From positions 1-21,848 of the IMG/VR virus record IMGVR_UViG_3300009507_000151: DNA of 21,848 bases; one strand, written 5' to 3'. Origin of the DNA: a virus. The notes beneath the pieces were generated by a model. It was given only the letters and a program-made list of their open reading frames with translations. It was not told the DNA's origin and ran no database searches. This document shows, piece after piece, positions 14,516 through 21,773 of the stretch. A program made the position numbers and the translations under genes. How positions within the stretch are numbered: the stretch's first letter is position 1; each line of letters opens with the position of its first letter.

Positions 14516-14851
14516 TTATCCTATTTTCTTTAAGGAGTGTGTTTGTGTAGCAATCCAATTTTTTCCAACACCAGCCATCTTAGCTGCTTTCTTAATAGCT
14601 TCAACTGTATTTCTTGCTTTTACTTTATACACATTCTTCTTAGATAGTTTAACACCACCAAGATTCATATCTGAAAATCTCATTTCCCAAGTTGCAAATC
14701 CAGCTTCGTTGATTTCTTCAGATTCATTTACTTTTTCATTCTTAACTGAATCCATCATTTCTTTAGCAGATACTTTCATAGTTTTTAATTTAGATGAAGG
14801 TAATTCGCCCAATCCAAAGGATTCATTAATTAGTTTTTTTAATTTAATCAT
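14516..14851 (-). CDS. Unknown protein with capsid-targeting-like N-terminus (111 aa)
   Basis: I do not recognise the protein, but its first residues (MIKLKKLINES) match the leader of the gene above (MKLKDLLNES). They have the form of T4 capsid-targeting sequences, which end in L/I-x-E and are cut by the prohead protease. A second such site may be GLGE|L at 16/17. The middle is polar (VKNEKVNESEEINEAGF), and the C-terminal 55 residues look like a compact alpha/beta domain (WEMRFSDMNLGGVKL, then KVKARNTVEAIKKAAKMAGV) with a basic end. Its ATG overlaps the previous stop (ATGA), and AGGA lies 9 bases upstream. It is probably an internal head or ejected protein (inference). Confidence 0.72.
   Translation of the reverse strand: MIKLKKLINESFGLGELPSSKLKTMKVSAKEMMDSVKNEKVNESEEINEAGFATWEMRFSDMNLGGVKLSKKNVYKVKARNTVEAIKKAAKMAGVGKNWIATQTHSLKKIG
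14518..14522 (-). promoter_or_regulatory. Ribosome binding site fixing the start at 14510
   Basis: AGGAT on the coding strand, 7 bases before the ATG at 14510, overlaps the stop codon of the upstream 111-residue gene. It favours MNYTAILQ over the longer frame from 14558. Confidence 0.75.
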
Positions 14852-15420
14852 TTTATTAAGTCCTTTAGTTTTATTGATACTGATTCGTTAGTAAATTCTT
14901 TTGCGTTTTCTTTATCGTCCTTGTCAACTGACTTTACAGGATATTTTTTACCATCTACTTCGAATTCATCTTCGTCATTAGCGATTGCTTTAGCTCTTTC
15001 AGCACCGAATTCATTTCCTTCTTTAATTTCATAATATTTCGAAAGTACTTCACCGATTTCATCATAAGTAGACTCCATTCTTTGTTGTAAGGTATGAACT
15101 TCTTTTATAGTATTAGTAAATACTTTAAATGATTCATTCATTGATTTCATATGTCTATTAACTGTAACTCTATCAAACCAATCACCTGTTTCTTCAAGTG
15201 TTACTTTGTTTGCATTTTCTACAATACCTTTTATTGAACCATAGGTTTCCATTAAGTCACCATTTCTGTAAATAGCTTCTCCAAACTTCTTATATGCAGA
15301 TACAGCCTCTAAGAATGCTCTTTTTTCTTCAGAAGTCATTTTAGTTTCTTTTTCTTCTTCACCAATGTTTAATCTTTTGTAAGACTTTGATGATTCGTTA
15401 AGTAAATCTTTTAATTTCAT
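14848..15420 (-). CDS. Unknown protein with capsid-targeting-like N-terminus (190 aa)
   Basis: I do not recognise the protein. It has 190 residues, is charged and mainly helical, and starts MKLKDLLNES, which fits the L-x-E|S pattern cut by T4-type prohead proteases. A similar peptide, SIKLKDLIK, ends the protein, so the motif is at both ends. The middle holds a heptad-like region (about 95-130, FKVFTNTIKEVHTLQQRM). Near 155-170 is FEVDGKKYPVKSVDK, a short beta-rich part seen in some phage proteins. It follows the protease gene by 14 bases, with AGGG about 7 bases before its start, and overlaps the next gene by four bases. It is likely an internal head protein and a substrate of the protease encoded just upstream; this is inference. 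Confidence 0.72.
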   Translation of the reverse strand: MKLKDLLNESSKSYKRLNIGEEEKETKMTSEEKRAFLEAVSAYKKFGEAIYRNGDLMETYGSIKGIVENANKVTLEETGDWFDRVTVNRHMKSMNESFKVFTNTIKEVHTLQQRMESTYDEIGEVLSKYYEIKEGNEFGAERAKAIANDEDEFEVDGKKYPVKSVDKDDKENAKEFTNESVSIKLKDLIK

Positions 15421-15434
15421 AATATATCCCTAAT

Positions 15435-16067
15435 CTAAAAACATTCACAATAGCCACCAACTTCACAGATGATGTCTCTCATAATGTTTTGTGCTTTTTT
15501 ATATCTATAAGTATTATTTTTTTGTGAAACACCTTCTTTTAACATACTTTCATTTGTAGGTTTTAAAAAAGCGCCGTGAGTAGATGGGTTGGAAACAAAG
15601 TCCCAGCATATCAAATCAAAATCATTTTCCACAGCAACCGTTCCATCTTCTCTAATTTGTTTAACCGAACCCATCCCTCTTGAGGATATACCCACGGTAC
15701 AACCAGCTTTTATTATTTCTTGTAATATTTTACCTGAAGGTGTGTTTAGTATCTCTACTGAACCTACAACGTCATTTCCAGCCCACTCAACTTTTCTTAC
15801 GATGTGTGAGGTGTTCTTAAGTTCTACTACTGAAGATTCTGGATGGTCTAATTCACCATATGCTCGGTTTTCTTTGATTTCTCTACCGATATATTTAGTT
15901 ACTTCACGTTCAAGTATGTTTTTTGGATATACACGACCATTTTGGTTTTTGGCATCAGCTCGTTGTAAAACGCCACTAACCAAAAATCTACCATGTTCAG
16001 ATTTTGCTTCTGCTAACATAGTAGGTGTTACTTCAAATACCATTGTATCAATCAATAGTTGCTTCAT
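15435..16067 (-). CDS. gp21: Prohead maturation protease, T4 gp21-like
   Basis: The product has 210 residues from the start chosen at 16067 (MKQLLID), where GGGAG lies 5 bases upstream. The ATG at 16079 has no such site and overlaps the preceding small gene more. It is a serine protease of the T4 gp21/herpesvirus assemblin type: catalytic His75 in GELDHP (71-76) and a serine in GISSRG (126-131, Ser128 or Ser129), with VYPKNILEREV (46-56) as in the family. It lies inside the prohead, cuts scaffold, capsid and internal proteins after L/I-x-E, and then degrades itself. A site MLKE|G near 178/179 may serve self-cleavage. The end, YCECF, has two Cys close together, which is unusual for the family. 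Length is similar to T4 gp21 (212). Confidence 0.93.
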   Translation of the reverse strand: MKQLLIDTMVFEVTPTMLAEAKSEHGRFLVSGVLQRADAKNQNGRVYPKNILEREVTKYIGREIKENRAYGELDHPESSVVELKNTSHIVRKVEWAGNDVVGSVEILNTPSGKILQEIIKAGCTVGISSRGMGSVKQIREDGTVAVENDFDLICWDFVSNPSTHGAFLKPTNESMLKEGVSQKNNTYRYKKAQNIMRDIICEVGGYCECF

Positions 16068-16069
16068 TG

Positions 16070-16204
16070 TTACTCCCATTGTTTTTTCTTACGGTATAAA
16101 TCAAAAAATACTCTAGCTAACTCATGACGAATTAACTTTCTGATTTGTTGGATATCCGAAATTTCCAATTCTTCGTTTATTTTATTTTTGTTACATCCAC
16201 ACAT
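16070..16204 (-). CDS. Small Cys-containing protein of unknown function (44 aa)
   Basis: The product has 44 residues, begins MCGCNKNK and ends RKKKQWE. The body is an amphipathic, basic helix (ISDIQQIRKLIRHELARVFF, 15-34). The ATG lies 1 base after the stop of the previous gene, and its stop lies 2 bases before the protease ATG at 16067, a tight fit that supports a real gene. The stop TAA follows the GGGAG that serves the protease, so translation may be coupled. In T4 two small core genes (67 and 68) lie between portal and protease; this could be a counterpart, but no sequence match can be claimed. The CxC pair may bind metal or form a disulfide. Confidence 0.6.
   Translation of the reverse strand: MCGCNKNKINEELEISDIQQIRKLIRHELARVFFDLYRKKKQWE
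16073..16077 (-). promoter_or_regulatory. Ribosome binding site fixing the protease start
   Basis: GGGAG on the coding strand, 5 bases before the ATG at 16067, lies inside the last codons of the 44-residue gene. It supports MKQLL as the protease start over the ATG four codons earlier. Confidence 0.7.
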
Positions 16205-16205
16205 A

Positions 16206-16745
16206 TTATGCACTCAATTCTTTTAATTGACGAGCAACTTTTAACATTCTTTCAGAAATTTTTCCAAAACGTTTTTGTGTAGACTTCCAATACTGACCAG
16301 TGTGTACACCTGTTTCAGTTTTTAGTTTGGAATTTTGATTTACAATTTTAGTGATTTCCCACATCAATCTGTTAATTTCTTTTATAGATGTATTAACCTT
16401 TTGATGAGCTTTCATTGAATCATCGTTCTTGTATTCCTTATATGTAGCCTCTATAATACTTTCTAAATTAGACTCCATTCGTGTTATGGATTCGAAATTA
16501 GATTTAGATTTTTTACTTTTCTTATATCCTAATACTTCAATATTGTCAATATTTAAATCATCTTCATCAGTACTCTTTGCAAATGCATTTGGGGTTTTTA
16601 TTGGGCCTGCTCCCCCATCCATGTTACCAGTTACATTAGCTTCATCAGTAGTATCTTCATCTTCGTCTTGACCAAGTAATACATCTTTCTTTTCCTCTAA
16701 CTCAACAAATTTCTTATCAAGTTGTTCTAATAAAAATCTTGACAT
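16206..16745 (-). CDS. Unknown head-module protein (179 aa)
   Basis: I do not recognise it with certainty. It has 179 residues, starts MSRFLLEQL, has an acidic low-complexity stretch (about 24-75, with DEDEDTTDEAN and STDEDDLN) and then a basic KKSKKSK patch. The C-terminal half is helical (ESNLESIIEATYKEY; IKEINRLMWEITKIV; ERMLKVARQLKEL). A protein with an acidic N-terminal half and helical C-terminal half between portal and protease genes is in the place of T4 core proteins gp67/gp68, so a prohead core role is plausible but unproven. Strong AAGGAG stands 6 bases before the start, and the ATG overlaps the upstream stop (TAATG), so translation is coupled. Confidence 0.7.
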   Translation of the reverse strand: MSRFLLEQLDKKFVELEEKKDVLLGQDEDEDTTDEANVTGNMDGGAGPIKTPNAFAKSTDEDDLNIDNIEVLGYKKSKKSKSNFESITRMESNLESIIEATYKEYKNDDSMKAHQKVNTSIKEINRLMWEITKIVNQNSKLKTETGVHTGQYWKSTQKRFGKISERMLKVARQLKELSA

Positions 16746-17581
16746 TATTTTCTCCTTAGTTCTTGAAGTAATTGATGATACCTTAATAAAGCAAGTACTT
16801 GATTTTCATTAACTACTTTATTTTTAGTTAGCTCACTAATTAAGTTTATAGTTTCATTTAGTTTTATCTGAGTTACTTTGTCAGTAATTTTGAGTTTTTT
16901 CAACTCTCTTCTTAACTTAGCTACCTCAGCAACAACAAATTTTCTTAAATTACCTGAGTTATCTATGTTGTTAATATAAGACTTAAGGATTCCCTTTTGG
17001 TCTTCAGATAGATTTGAATATTTTGAATTAAAAGAATCAACTAAAAATTTGTAAGCCAATAATCTAATTTCTTTTGGTTCTTTGTTGTATTTTTCGTTTA
17101 CGTTGTCTTCTTTGATTACTACCTTGTTAGTAGTGATTGCCTCAAAGATAGTACTCTTACAATCTACATAGTCTTTTGGAGACTCAGACTCAGTACTTTC
17201 AAATAATTTGTAAGTAGATGCCATTTCTTTGTAATTGTTTACTCTATACTTAAAGAAGTCACCTATATCATATGATTCTTTAATAGATTTAATTACATTG
17301 TATTTTTGTCTTCTTAAAATACTCTCATTAAGTTTAGTTCTTTCTTTAAGAACTATGTTTAAAAACTCTTGCGCTTTATATTGAGAGTCAAAGTTTTCTT
17401 TAGTTAGTGCTTGATACAAAGCTAATTCTTTTGCTATCTCACTACCCTTTTTGAAATGCTTTTTAATAATCTCAGTTGCGTAGCATTTTTTATCCGACAG
17501 CGTATCGGATGCAATTTGTCTAACTAATAGTTCAAACAATATGCCTGTGTTTTTAAATTTGCTATGTTTCAATTTTGCCAT
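16745..17581 (-). CDS. Unknown head-module protein (278 aa), downstream of portal
   Basis: I do not recognise a named family. It has 278 residues, is basic and almost entirely helical: KFKNTGILFELLVRQIA (8-24), then LNIVLKERTKLNESILRRQK, and near the C-terminus KLRRELKKLKITDKV, LNETINLISELTKNK and LALLRYHQLLQELRRK. No Cys pattern, membrane segment or catalytic motif is visible. It follows the portal gene by 48 bases with its own promoter-like motif, and AAGG lies 7 bases before the start. Position next to portal and core genes suggests a head-assembly role, for example a core or vertex protein; this is inference. Confidence 0.75.
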   Translation of the reverse strand: MAKLKHSKFKNTGILFELLVRQIASDTLSDKKCYATEIIKKHFKKGSEIAKELALYQALTKENFDSQYKAQEFLNIVLKERTKLNESILRRQKYNVIKSIKESYDIGDFFKYRVNNYKEMASTYKLFESTESESPKDYVDCKSTIFEAITTNKVVIKEDNVNEKYNKEPKEIRLLAYKFLVDSFNSKYSNLSEDQKGILKSYINNIDNSGNLRKFVVAEVAKLRRELKKLKITDKVTQIKLNETINLISELTKNKVVNENQVLALLRYHQLLQELRRK

Positions 17582-17608
17582 TTCTCTACCTTGTTATTAA
17601 CAACTACC

Positions 17609-17618
17609 ATATAAATAT
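17609..17618 (-). promoter_or_regulatory. Candidate phage promoter motif ATATTTATAT
   Basis: Exact match to ATAYTTATAY on the coding strand in the 48-base gap after the portal gene, 27 bases before the start of the 278-residue gene. Confidence 0.55.
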
Positions 17619-17629
17619 CTAAAAATAAA

Positions 17630-19507
17630 CTAAACCGTGTCATCTCTTAATTGAGATTCATCTAATAAACCACCTTTATCGGTGTTTTTAGTGTCTTCTT
17701 TTAAAGATTCAAGTATTACACTTCTTGATTTTCCTTTAACTTTCTTTAAAGATGTTGTTAAAGCTTCTTTTTGTTCATATGCCAGTGGTGAGTTCTTGTA
17801 CTTGTGATAAGTAGTAGCTCGTTTTCTATCTGTATCTTGACCAAGTGGGTCTCTACCAAATGGATTATCATCTGTTTTGTAGTTACCTGATTCTGGAGGT
17901 CTTCCAGCACCATCATGACCACCTTGAGGTGAACCACCCTCTTGTGCAGGTTGGTCACTATCATCACCACTTTGTTGAGATAATGATGCTAAATCATGTG
18001 CAGTACCAAATGATTCACCAGTTTTAACTGGGTCATTACCTTCATCTTCTATTTGACTATGTCTGAATCCTAATTTAATATCACTAATGACTTTTCCTTG
18101 TTCAAGCTTCCACTCGTCATCACTCATATTAAATATATTCTTATACATCCACTCTTGAGATAACATATTTAAGTCTTTCATATCTGAAACTAATGATACT
18201 TTTTCAGACCAAAGATTTGCTTTCTCTTGTTCGTATATGATAGATGGGTTAGTAAGTTCTAATTCAAAGTTTACTAAATCTGCGTTTTCATATCCTTGTG
18301 AATACAAGTGTACAACAGCTATTTTAGTTAATTCAGAAAGAACAATTTTTTGAATTCGTTCAACTGTTCTAGCGAAACGAATATCTTGTTGTGCAAGTGT
18401 AGCCTTACCTTCAACACCTTCTTCATACCCAATAAAAGCTTTCGGAACTTTCAGAGCAGCCATCATTCTATTTTTTAAATACTCAATATCATCAATACCA
18501 CCGAATTCCATTCCTTGTAATGAATCAATTTCAGTACCACTTTGACCACCTCTTACAGGTAGATAGTAATCTTCTAACATATTCATTAAGTTAAACTTTA
18601 GATTGTAATCGCCAGTATTTTGGTCTAAGTAAGGAACTTTTTTCATTTGGTCAATAATACTTCTCATGTGATTATCAACTTCACCAGGAGGAATATTACC
18701 AACATCAATTTTAAAGACTCTCTTTTCAGGCGCTCTCATAATTCTATGAATCATCATAGCATCTTCCATAAGAGTTAATTGCTTCCAAGTCTTTCTAGCA
18801 CCTTCTAATAGTGAACGACCATAAGGAAGGAAGTTTGTATCTGACATTAATCTAAAGTGTGCCATTTCATAAAACTCAAAGTACTCAGCATTTTTGTTTA
18901 CACTTGCACCATGTGCAGCCCCCATTGACCCCATTTTGAATCTTACTTCATATGGGTTCTCTGGATTAAAACCTTCTTCACGTTCTACTTCATATGCAGA
19001 CATTGGTGATGCGTTAACAATACCTACTTGTTCTTCTATATCAAGATGTAAGTAATAATCACCATACTTGTTCATACCCCTAATCCATGACCATAGATTA
19101 AACTCAATGTTTAGTACGTCATAGAATAAGTTATGTAATATCTTTTTAATATTCTCGTCATTTGACTTAATACGGATTACATCACCCATATCATTTTTTA
19201 GAGTAGTCTCGTCTGAATATATATCTAATACAGATGCGATGATAGAATCCTTATCCATCGCTTCGTAATCTGTATATAATTCTAATTTATTAGAATGATA
19301 GTTGAATTGATTGTTATAGGTTTCCCAATGTCTTCGAGTGGTATGTAGTCTACCAAATCTGTCGTAGTAAGATGAGCCTCTTAAGTTACCTTGAGACTGG
19401 AGTCGTTGCGTATCAATAGCTTGGGTATTACCCTTACCTACCCTACGAACTACCACTTGCGTGTTAAATAGTTTCTTTAACCTACCAAATAATGATTTAT
19501 CTGCCAT
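17630..19507 (-). CDS. gp20: Portal protein, T4 gp20-like
   Basis: The product has 625 residues (T4 gp20 has 524). Portal dodecamers form the unique head vertex, nucleate the core and provide the DNA channel. Family marks: YTDYEAMDKDSIIASVLDIY (about 76-95) followed by SDETT, WSWIRGMNKYGDYYLHLDI (about 141-159), FLPYGRSLLEGARKTWKQL (about 224-242), the RIMRAPEKRVFKIDVGN stretch (about 254-270) and IEYLKNRMMAALKVPKAFIG (about 345-364). The extra length is a low-complexity tail (about 515-550, rich in Gly, Gln, Ser, Pro) and a basic end with VILESLKEDTK, which includes possible protease sites. No Shine-Dalgarno site precedes the ATG. A promoter-like motif lies 37 bases upstream. Gp18 and gp19, which separate 17 from 20 in T4, are absent. 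Confidence 0.95.
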   Translation of the reverse strand: MADKSLFGRLKKLFNTQVVVRRVGKGNTQAIDTQRLQSQGNLRGSSYYDRFGRLHTTRRHWETYNNQFNYHSNKLELYTDYEAMDKDSIIASVLDIYSDETTLKNDMGDVIRIKSNDENIKKILHNLFYDVLNIEFNLWSWIRGMNKYGDYYLHLDIEEQVGIVNASPMSAYEVEREEGFNPENPYEVRFKMGSMGAAHGASVNKNAEYFEFYEMAHFRLMSDTNFLPYGRSLLEGARKTWKQLTLMEDAMMIHRIMRAPEKRVFKIDVGNIPPGEVDNHMRSIIDQMKKVPYLDQNTGDYNLKFNLMNMLEDYYLPVRGGQSGTEIDSLQGMEFGGIDDIEYLKNRMMAALKVPKAFIGYEEGVEGKATLAQQDIRFARTVERIQKIVLSELTKIAVVHLYSQGYENADLVNFELELTNPSIIYEQEKANLWSEKVSLVSDMKDLNMLSQEWMYKNIFNMSDDEWKLEQGKVISDIKLGFRHSQIEDEGNDPVKTGESFGTAHDLASLSQQSGDDSDQPAQEGGSPQGGHDGAGRPPESGNYKTDDNPFGRDPLGQDTDRKRATTYHKYKNSPLAYEQKEALTTSLKKVKGKSRSVILESLKEDTKNTDKGGLLDESQLRDDTV

Positions 19508-19544
19508 AATTTTATTTTCTAATAATGTGATATAACTCTACAAT

Positions 19545-19554
19545 GTATAAATAT
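19545..19554 (-). promoter_or_regulatory. Candidate phage promoter motif ATATTTATAC
   Basis: Exact match to ATAYTTATAY on the coding strand, in the 73-base gap between terminase and portal genes, 37 bases before the portal start. It is part of a near-palindrome, GTATATTTATAC. Confidence 0.55.
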
Positions 19555-19580
19555 ACAAAAAAAATAGTTTATATCCAAAT

Positions 19581-21155
19581 TTATAGTAACCAAGTTAAAT
19601 CGTTATCGTTTCCACGTTGGTCTTTTTGTTTCCATGGGTCACTTCTAAGGTTATGAGACGCATAAGCACCAGGTGAGTTTTTTCTCATATGGGTTAATGT
19701 AGTTCTTGTTAAATCCATACCCTGTTGTCTTAATTTTAATGCCGTATCTCTTACCCAAAGTCCTGTTGAGAATGATATCACCAAATCATCATTGTAACCA
19801 CGTTGGGCTTCAGCTCTACTACCATTCCATATAAAAACAAAGAGTTCATCTATTAAACGTTTTGAACGTACAATAGGTGTTCTCTCTCTCATATAAGTAT
19901 CTAATTTTGAGATAACCAATGGTCGTGTTCTACTTGTCATTGAGAATCCAGGTACCATATCATCTTTACGTTTTAAATCAAATCCTTTTCGTAAATGAAT
20001 ATCTTCATCAATATAACCAATATCTCTATATGAATAATATAAGTTTTGATAGTTTCGGTCTATAACTTCTTGAATAACTGCCCAACCTATATTAGCGTTT
20101 TCTATAACTAATAAGGCGTTGTTCCATTCGGTAGCAACTGAAGTTAAGAATGCCCCATATTGTTTAGTTTCTATTTTACCTTTATATTCGGCAACTTGCT
20201 CAACAGTCTCTACATCAAATACATGAAATGCTGAGTAATCCGTAGAATCACCACGAGCAACATCAGCCACTACTACATAACTTTTTGAATAATTAGGGAA
20301 GTCCCATAACCAATAATTTCCATCAAATCCTCGTTTTTCAATTGGGTCTTTAACGTGTGTTTCTTCATACCATTGTAGAGTAGAACCCTCAACAACTGTA
20401 TAACCAGATGAAATGAAGTCACAATCACATTCTTGTGCTGCTCCCTTTTCTCCAAGAAGTTTAGTTTGTTCTTCTCTCCATTGTTGATTTCTATCAGGAT
20501 GTACTGACCAATGTAGTTCTATTGGATTCCATTGTTCACCAGCTTGTCCTTGTAACCATACTTTATGAAACCAATTACCAACACCATTAGGGGTAGATAG
20601 TACAATTGCACCACCACCAGTAGATAATGTAGATTGTGCTGATGTCCAAATTTCTTCTACATTGTCGATAAAGGCAGCCTCATCAATTACTAATAATGAT
20701 AATGCTTCAGAACGACCAGCATCACCTGCTGCTGATGTAGCTTTTATTTGAGACCCATTTTTAAGTCTAAGAGAAAGTTTATTATCTTCTTCAGTCTGGC
20801 CTTTTAGCCACGATGGTAGATTTTGATGCATAAACCTAACTTTGGTAACTAAGTTTTTAGCTACCTCTTGTTTGGTTGCAATTACCAATACGTTCTTGTC
20901 TTCGTGAAATAACATTAACCAGAGTGAATATCCGGCTGATAGTGTTGATATACCTAACTGTCGTGATTTAAGTATTACATTGAATCTTTTTTCAGATACA
21001 GCCCCCATTAAGTCTTCTTGGAAATCATAAAGATTAAAAAGAATCTTACCACGAGATGGGTGTTGTATATAACAATACTTTCTAAAAAAGTATACGGGGT
21101 CTTTAGCACATTTAACGTACTCTTCTCTTACTATTTCTTTAATAGACTTTGACAT
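19581..21155 (-). CDS. gp17: Large terminase subunit, T4 gp17-like
   Basis: The product has 524 residues (T4 gp17 has 610). It is the ATP-driven packaging motor that docks on the portal and cuts the concatemer. The N-terminal ATPase has a Walker A variant SRQLGIST (64-71) as in T4-like terminases, Walker B LLVIDEAAF (154-162, catalytic Glu159) and the coupling motif LSTPNG (186-191). The C-terminal RNase H-type nuclease shows D298 in VVADVARGDSTD, E352 in VIENANIG and D456/D457 in YNDDLVISF, the expected acidic triad. It begins 3 bases after the stop of the membrane-anchored gene. No Shine-Dalgarno site is visible, so coupling with the upstream gene is possible. No small terminase is recognised beside it. 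Confidence 0.96.
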   Translation of the reverse strand: MSKSIKEIVREEYVKCAKDPVYFFRKYCYIQHPSRGKILFNLYDFQEDLMGAVSEKRFNVILKSRQLGISTLSAGYSLWLMLFHEDKNVLVIATKQEVAKNLVTKVRFMHQNLPSWLKGQTEEDNKLSLRLKNGSQIKATSAAGDAGRSEALSLLVIDEAAFIDNVEEIWTSAQSTLSTGGGAIVLSTPNGVGNWFHKVWLQGQAGEQWNPIELHWSVHPDRNQQWREEQTKLLGEKGAAQECDCDFISSGYTVVEGSTLQWYEETHVKDPIEKRGFDGNYWLWDFPNYSKSYVVVADVARGDSTDYSAFHVFDVETVEQVAEYKGKIETKQYGAFLTSVATEWNNALLVIENANIGWAVIQEVIDRNYQNLYYSYRDIGYIDEDIHLRKGFDLKRKDDMVPGFSMTSRTRPLVISKLDTYMRERTPIVRSKRLIDELFVFIWNGSRAEAQRGYNDDLVISFSTGLWVRDTALKLRQQGMDLTRTTLTHMRKNSPGAYASHNLRSDPWKQKDQRGNDNDLTWLL

Positions 21156-21158
21156 AGG

Positions 21159-21761
21159 TTATTTTTTACCGAATTGAAGTCGCCAATAAAGTCTACCTGT
21201 AATGATTGGTTCTAAATTCTGATTTACACCAATTCCTAACCCATATACATTATCTTTTTTAGACTTGTAAAGTAAGTCTCCAGATAAAAAGTTTATTTGT
21301 GATTTATTTCCACCTATACTAACACCACCAAAGAATTTACTTTGATTTAAATAAATATCATTGGTTATTGTAGTAGTTGGTATTAATATTTGACTATCAA
21401 ATCGTCTACTAAAGATTTTGTTCTGAGTAATTGTGTCCATAATAACAACATACCCTAAGCTATCTAGCTTAAGGGTATCTTGATAAACATACTTAGAATA
21501 ATAATCTTTTAGTATTGCTAAAGTATCTATTTTGTATTTTTTAAAAACAGTATCAGTAATAGTGTTCGTTCGAATAACAGTCTTAACCTTTGGTACAAAA
21601 ACCCGCTTTTCAACTTCTAAAGTATCGTATCTTACTTCTACTTTAGTTATTACTTTTTCAATTGGGTCAGATGAGCCAAGCCCACCACAGGTTTTTAATA
21701 AGACTAAAATTACTAAAACAAGGATTACTAATGTTTGTATATTGCCTACAAACTTTTTCAT
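21159..21761 (-). CDS. Membrane-anchored protein of unknown function (200 aa)
   Basis: I do not recognise a named family. It has 200 residues. The N-terminus has a short basic start and one hydrophobic segment (about 10-22, TLVILVLVILVLL) followed by KTCGG, so it is an inner-membrane anchor or an uncleaved signal. A lipoprotein signal is possible through Cys25, but the spacing is not ideal. Next comes a charged part (about 33-110) with alternating Val/Asp/Thr (EVRYDTLEVEKRVFVPKVK), and the last 60 residues are beta-rich with Gly/Tyr (FFGGVSIGGNKSQ; YGLGIGVNQNLEP; GRLYWRLQF). It lies directly upstream of terminase, where T4 has the small terminase, but shows no similarity to it. Spanin-like or phage-surface-exclusion roles are possible but unproven. 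AAGGA lies 6 bases before the start. Confidence 0.75.
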   Translation of the reverse strand: MKKFVGNIQTLVILVLVILVLLKTCGGLGSSDPIEKVITKVEVRYDTLEVEKRVFVPKVKTVIRTNTITDTVFKKYKIDTLAILKDYYSKYVYQDTLKLDSLGYVVIMDTITQNKIFSRRFDSQILIPTTTITNDIYLNQSKFFGGVSIGGNKSQINFLSGDLLYKSKKDNVYGLGIGVNQNLEPIITGRLYWRLQFGKK

Positions 21762-21773
21762 AGTAATTCCTTA

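Noticed and set aside
14511-14558. Longer form of the 234-residue protein from the ATG at 14558
   Set aside because: It overlaps the previous gene by 43 bases and lacks a site, whereas AGGAT precedes the ATG at 14510.
16068-16079. Protease start at 16079 (MGVTMKQ)
   Set aside because: No ribosome binding site and overlap with the 44-residue gene; GGGAG fits the ATG at 16067.
21159-21761. Small terminase subunit, from its place next to gp17
   Set aside because: It has an N-terminal membrane segment and beta-rich C-terminus, unlike the helical small terminase.
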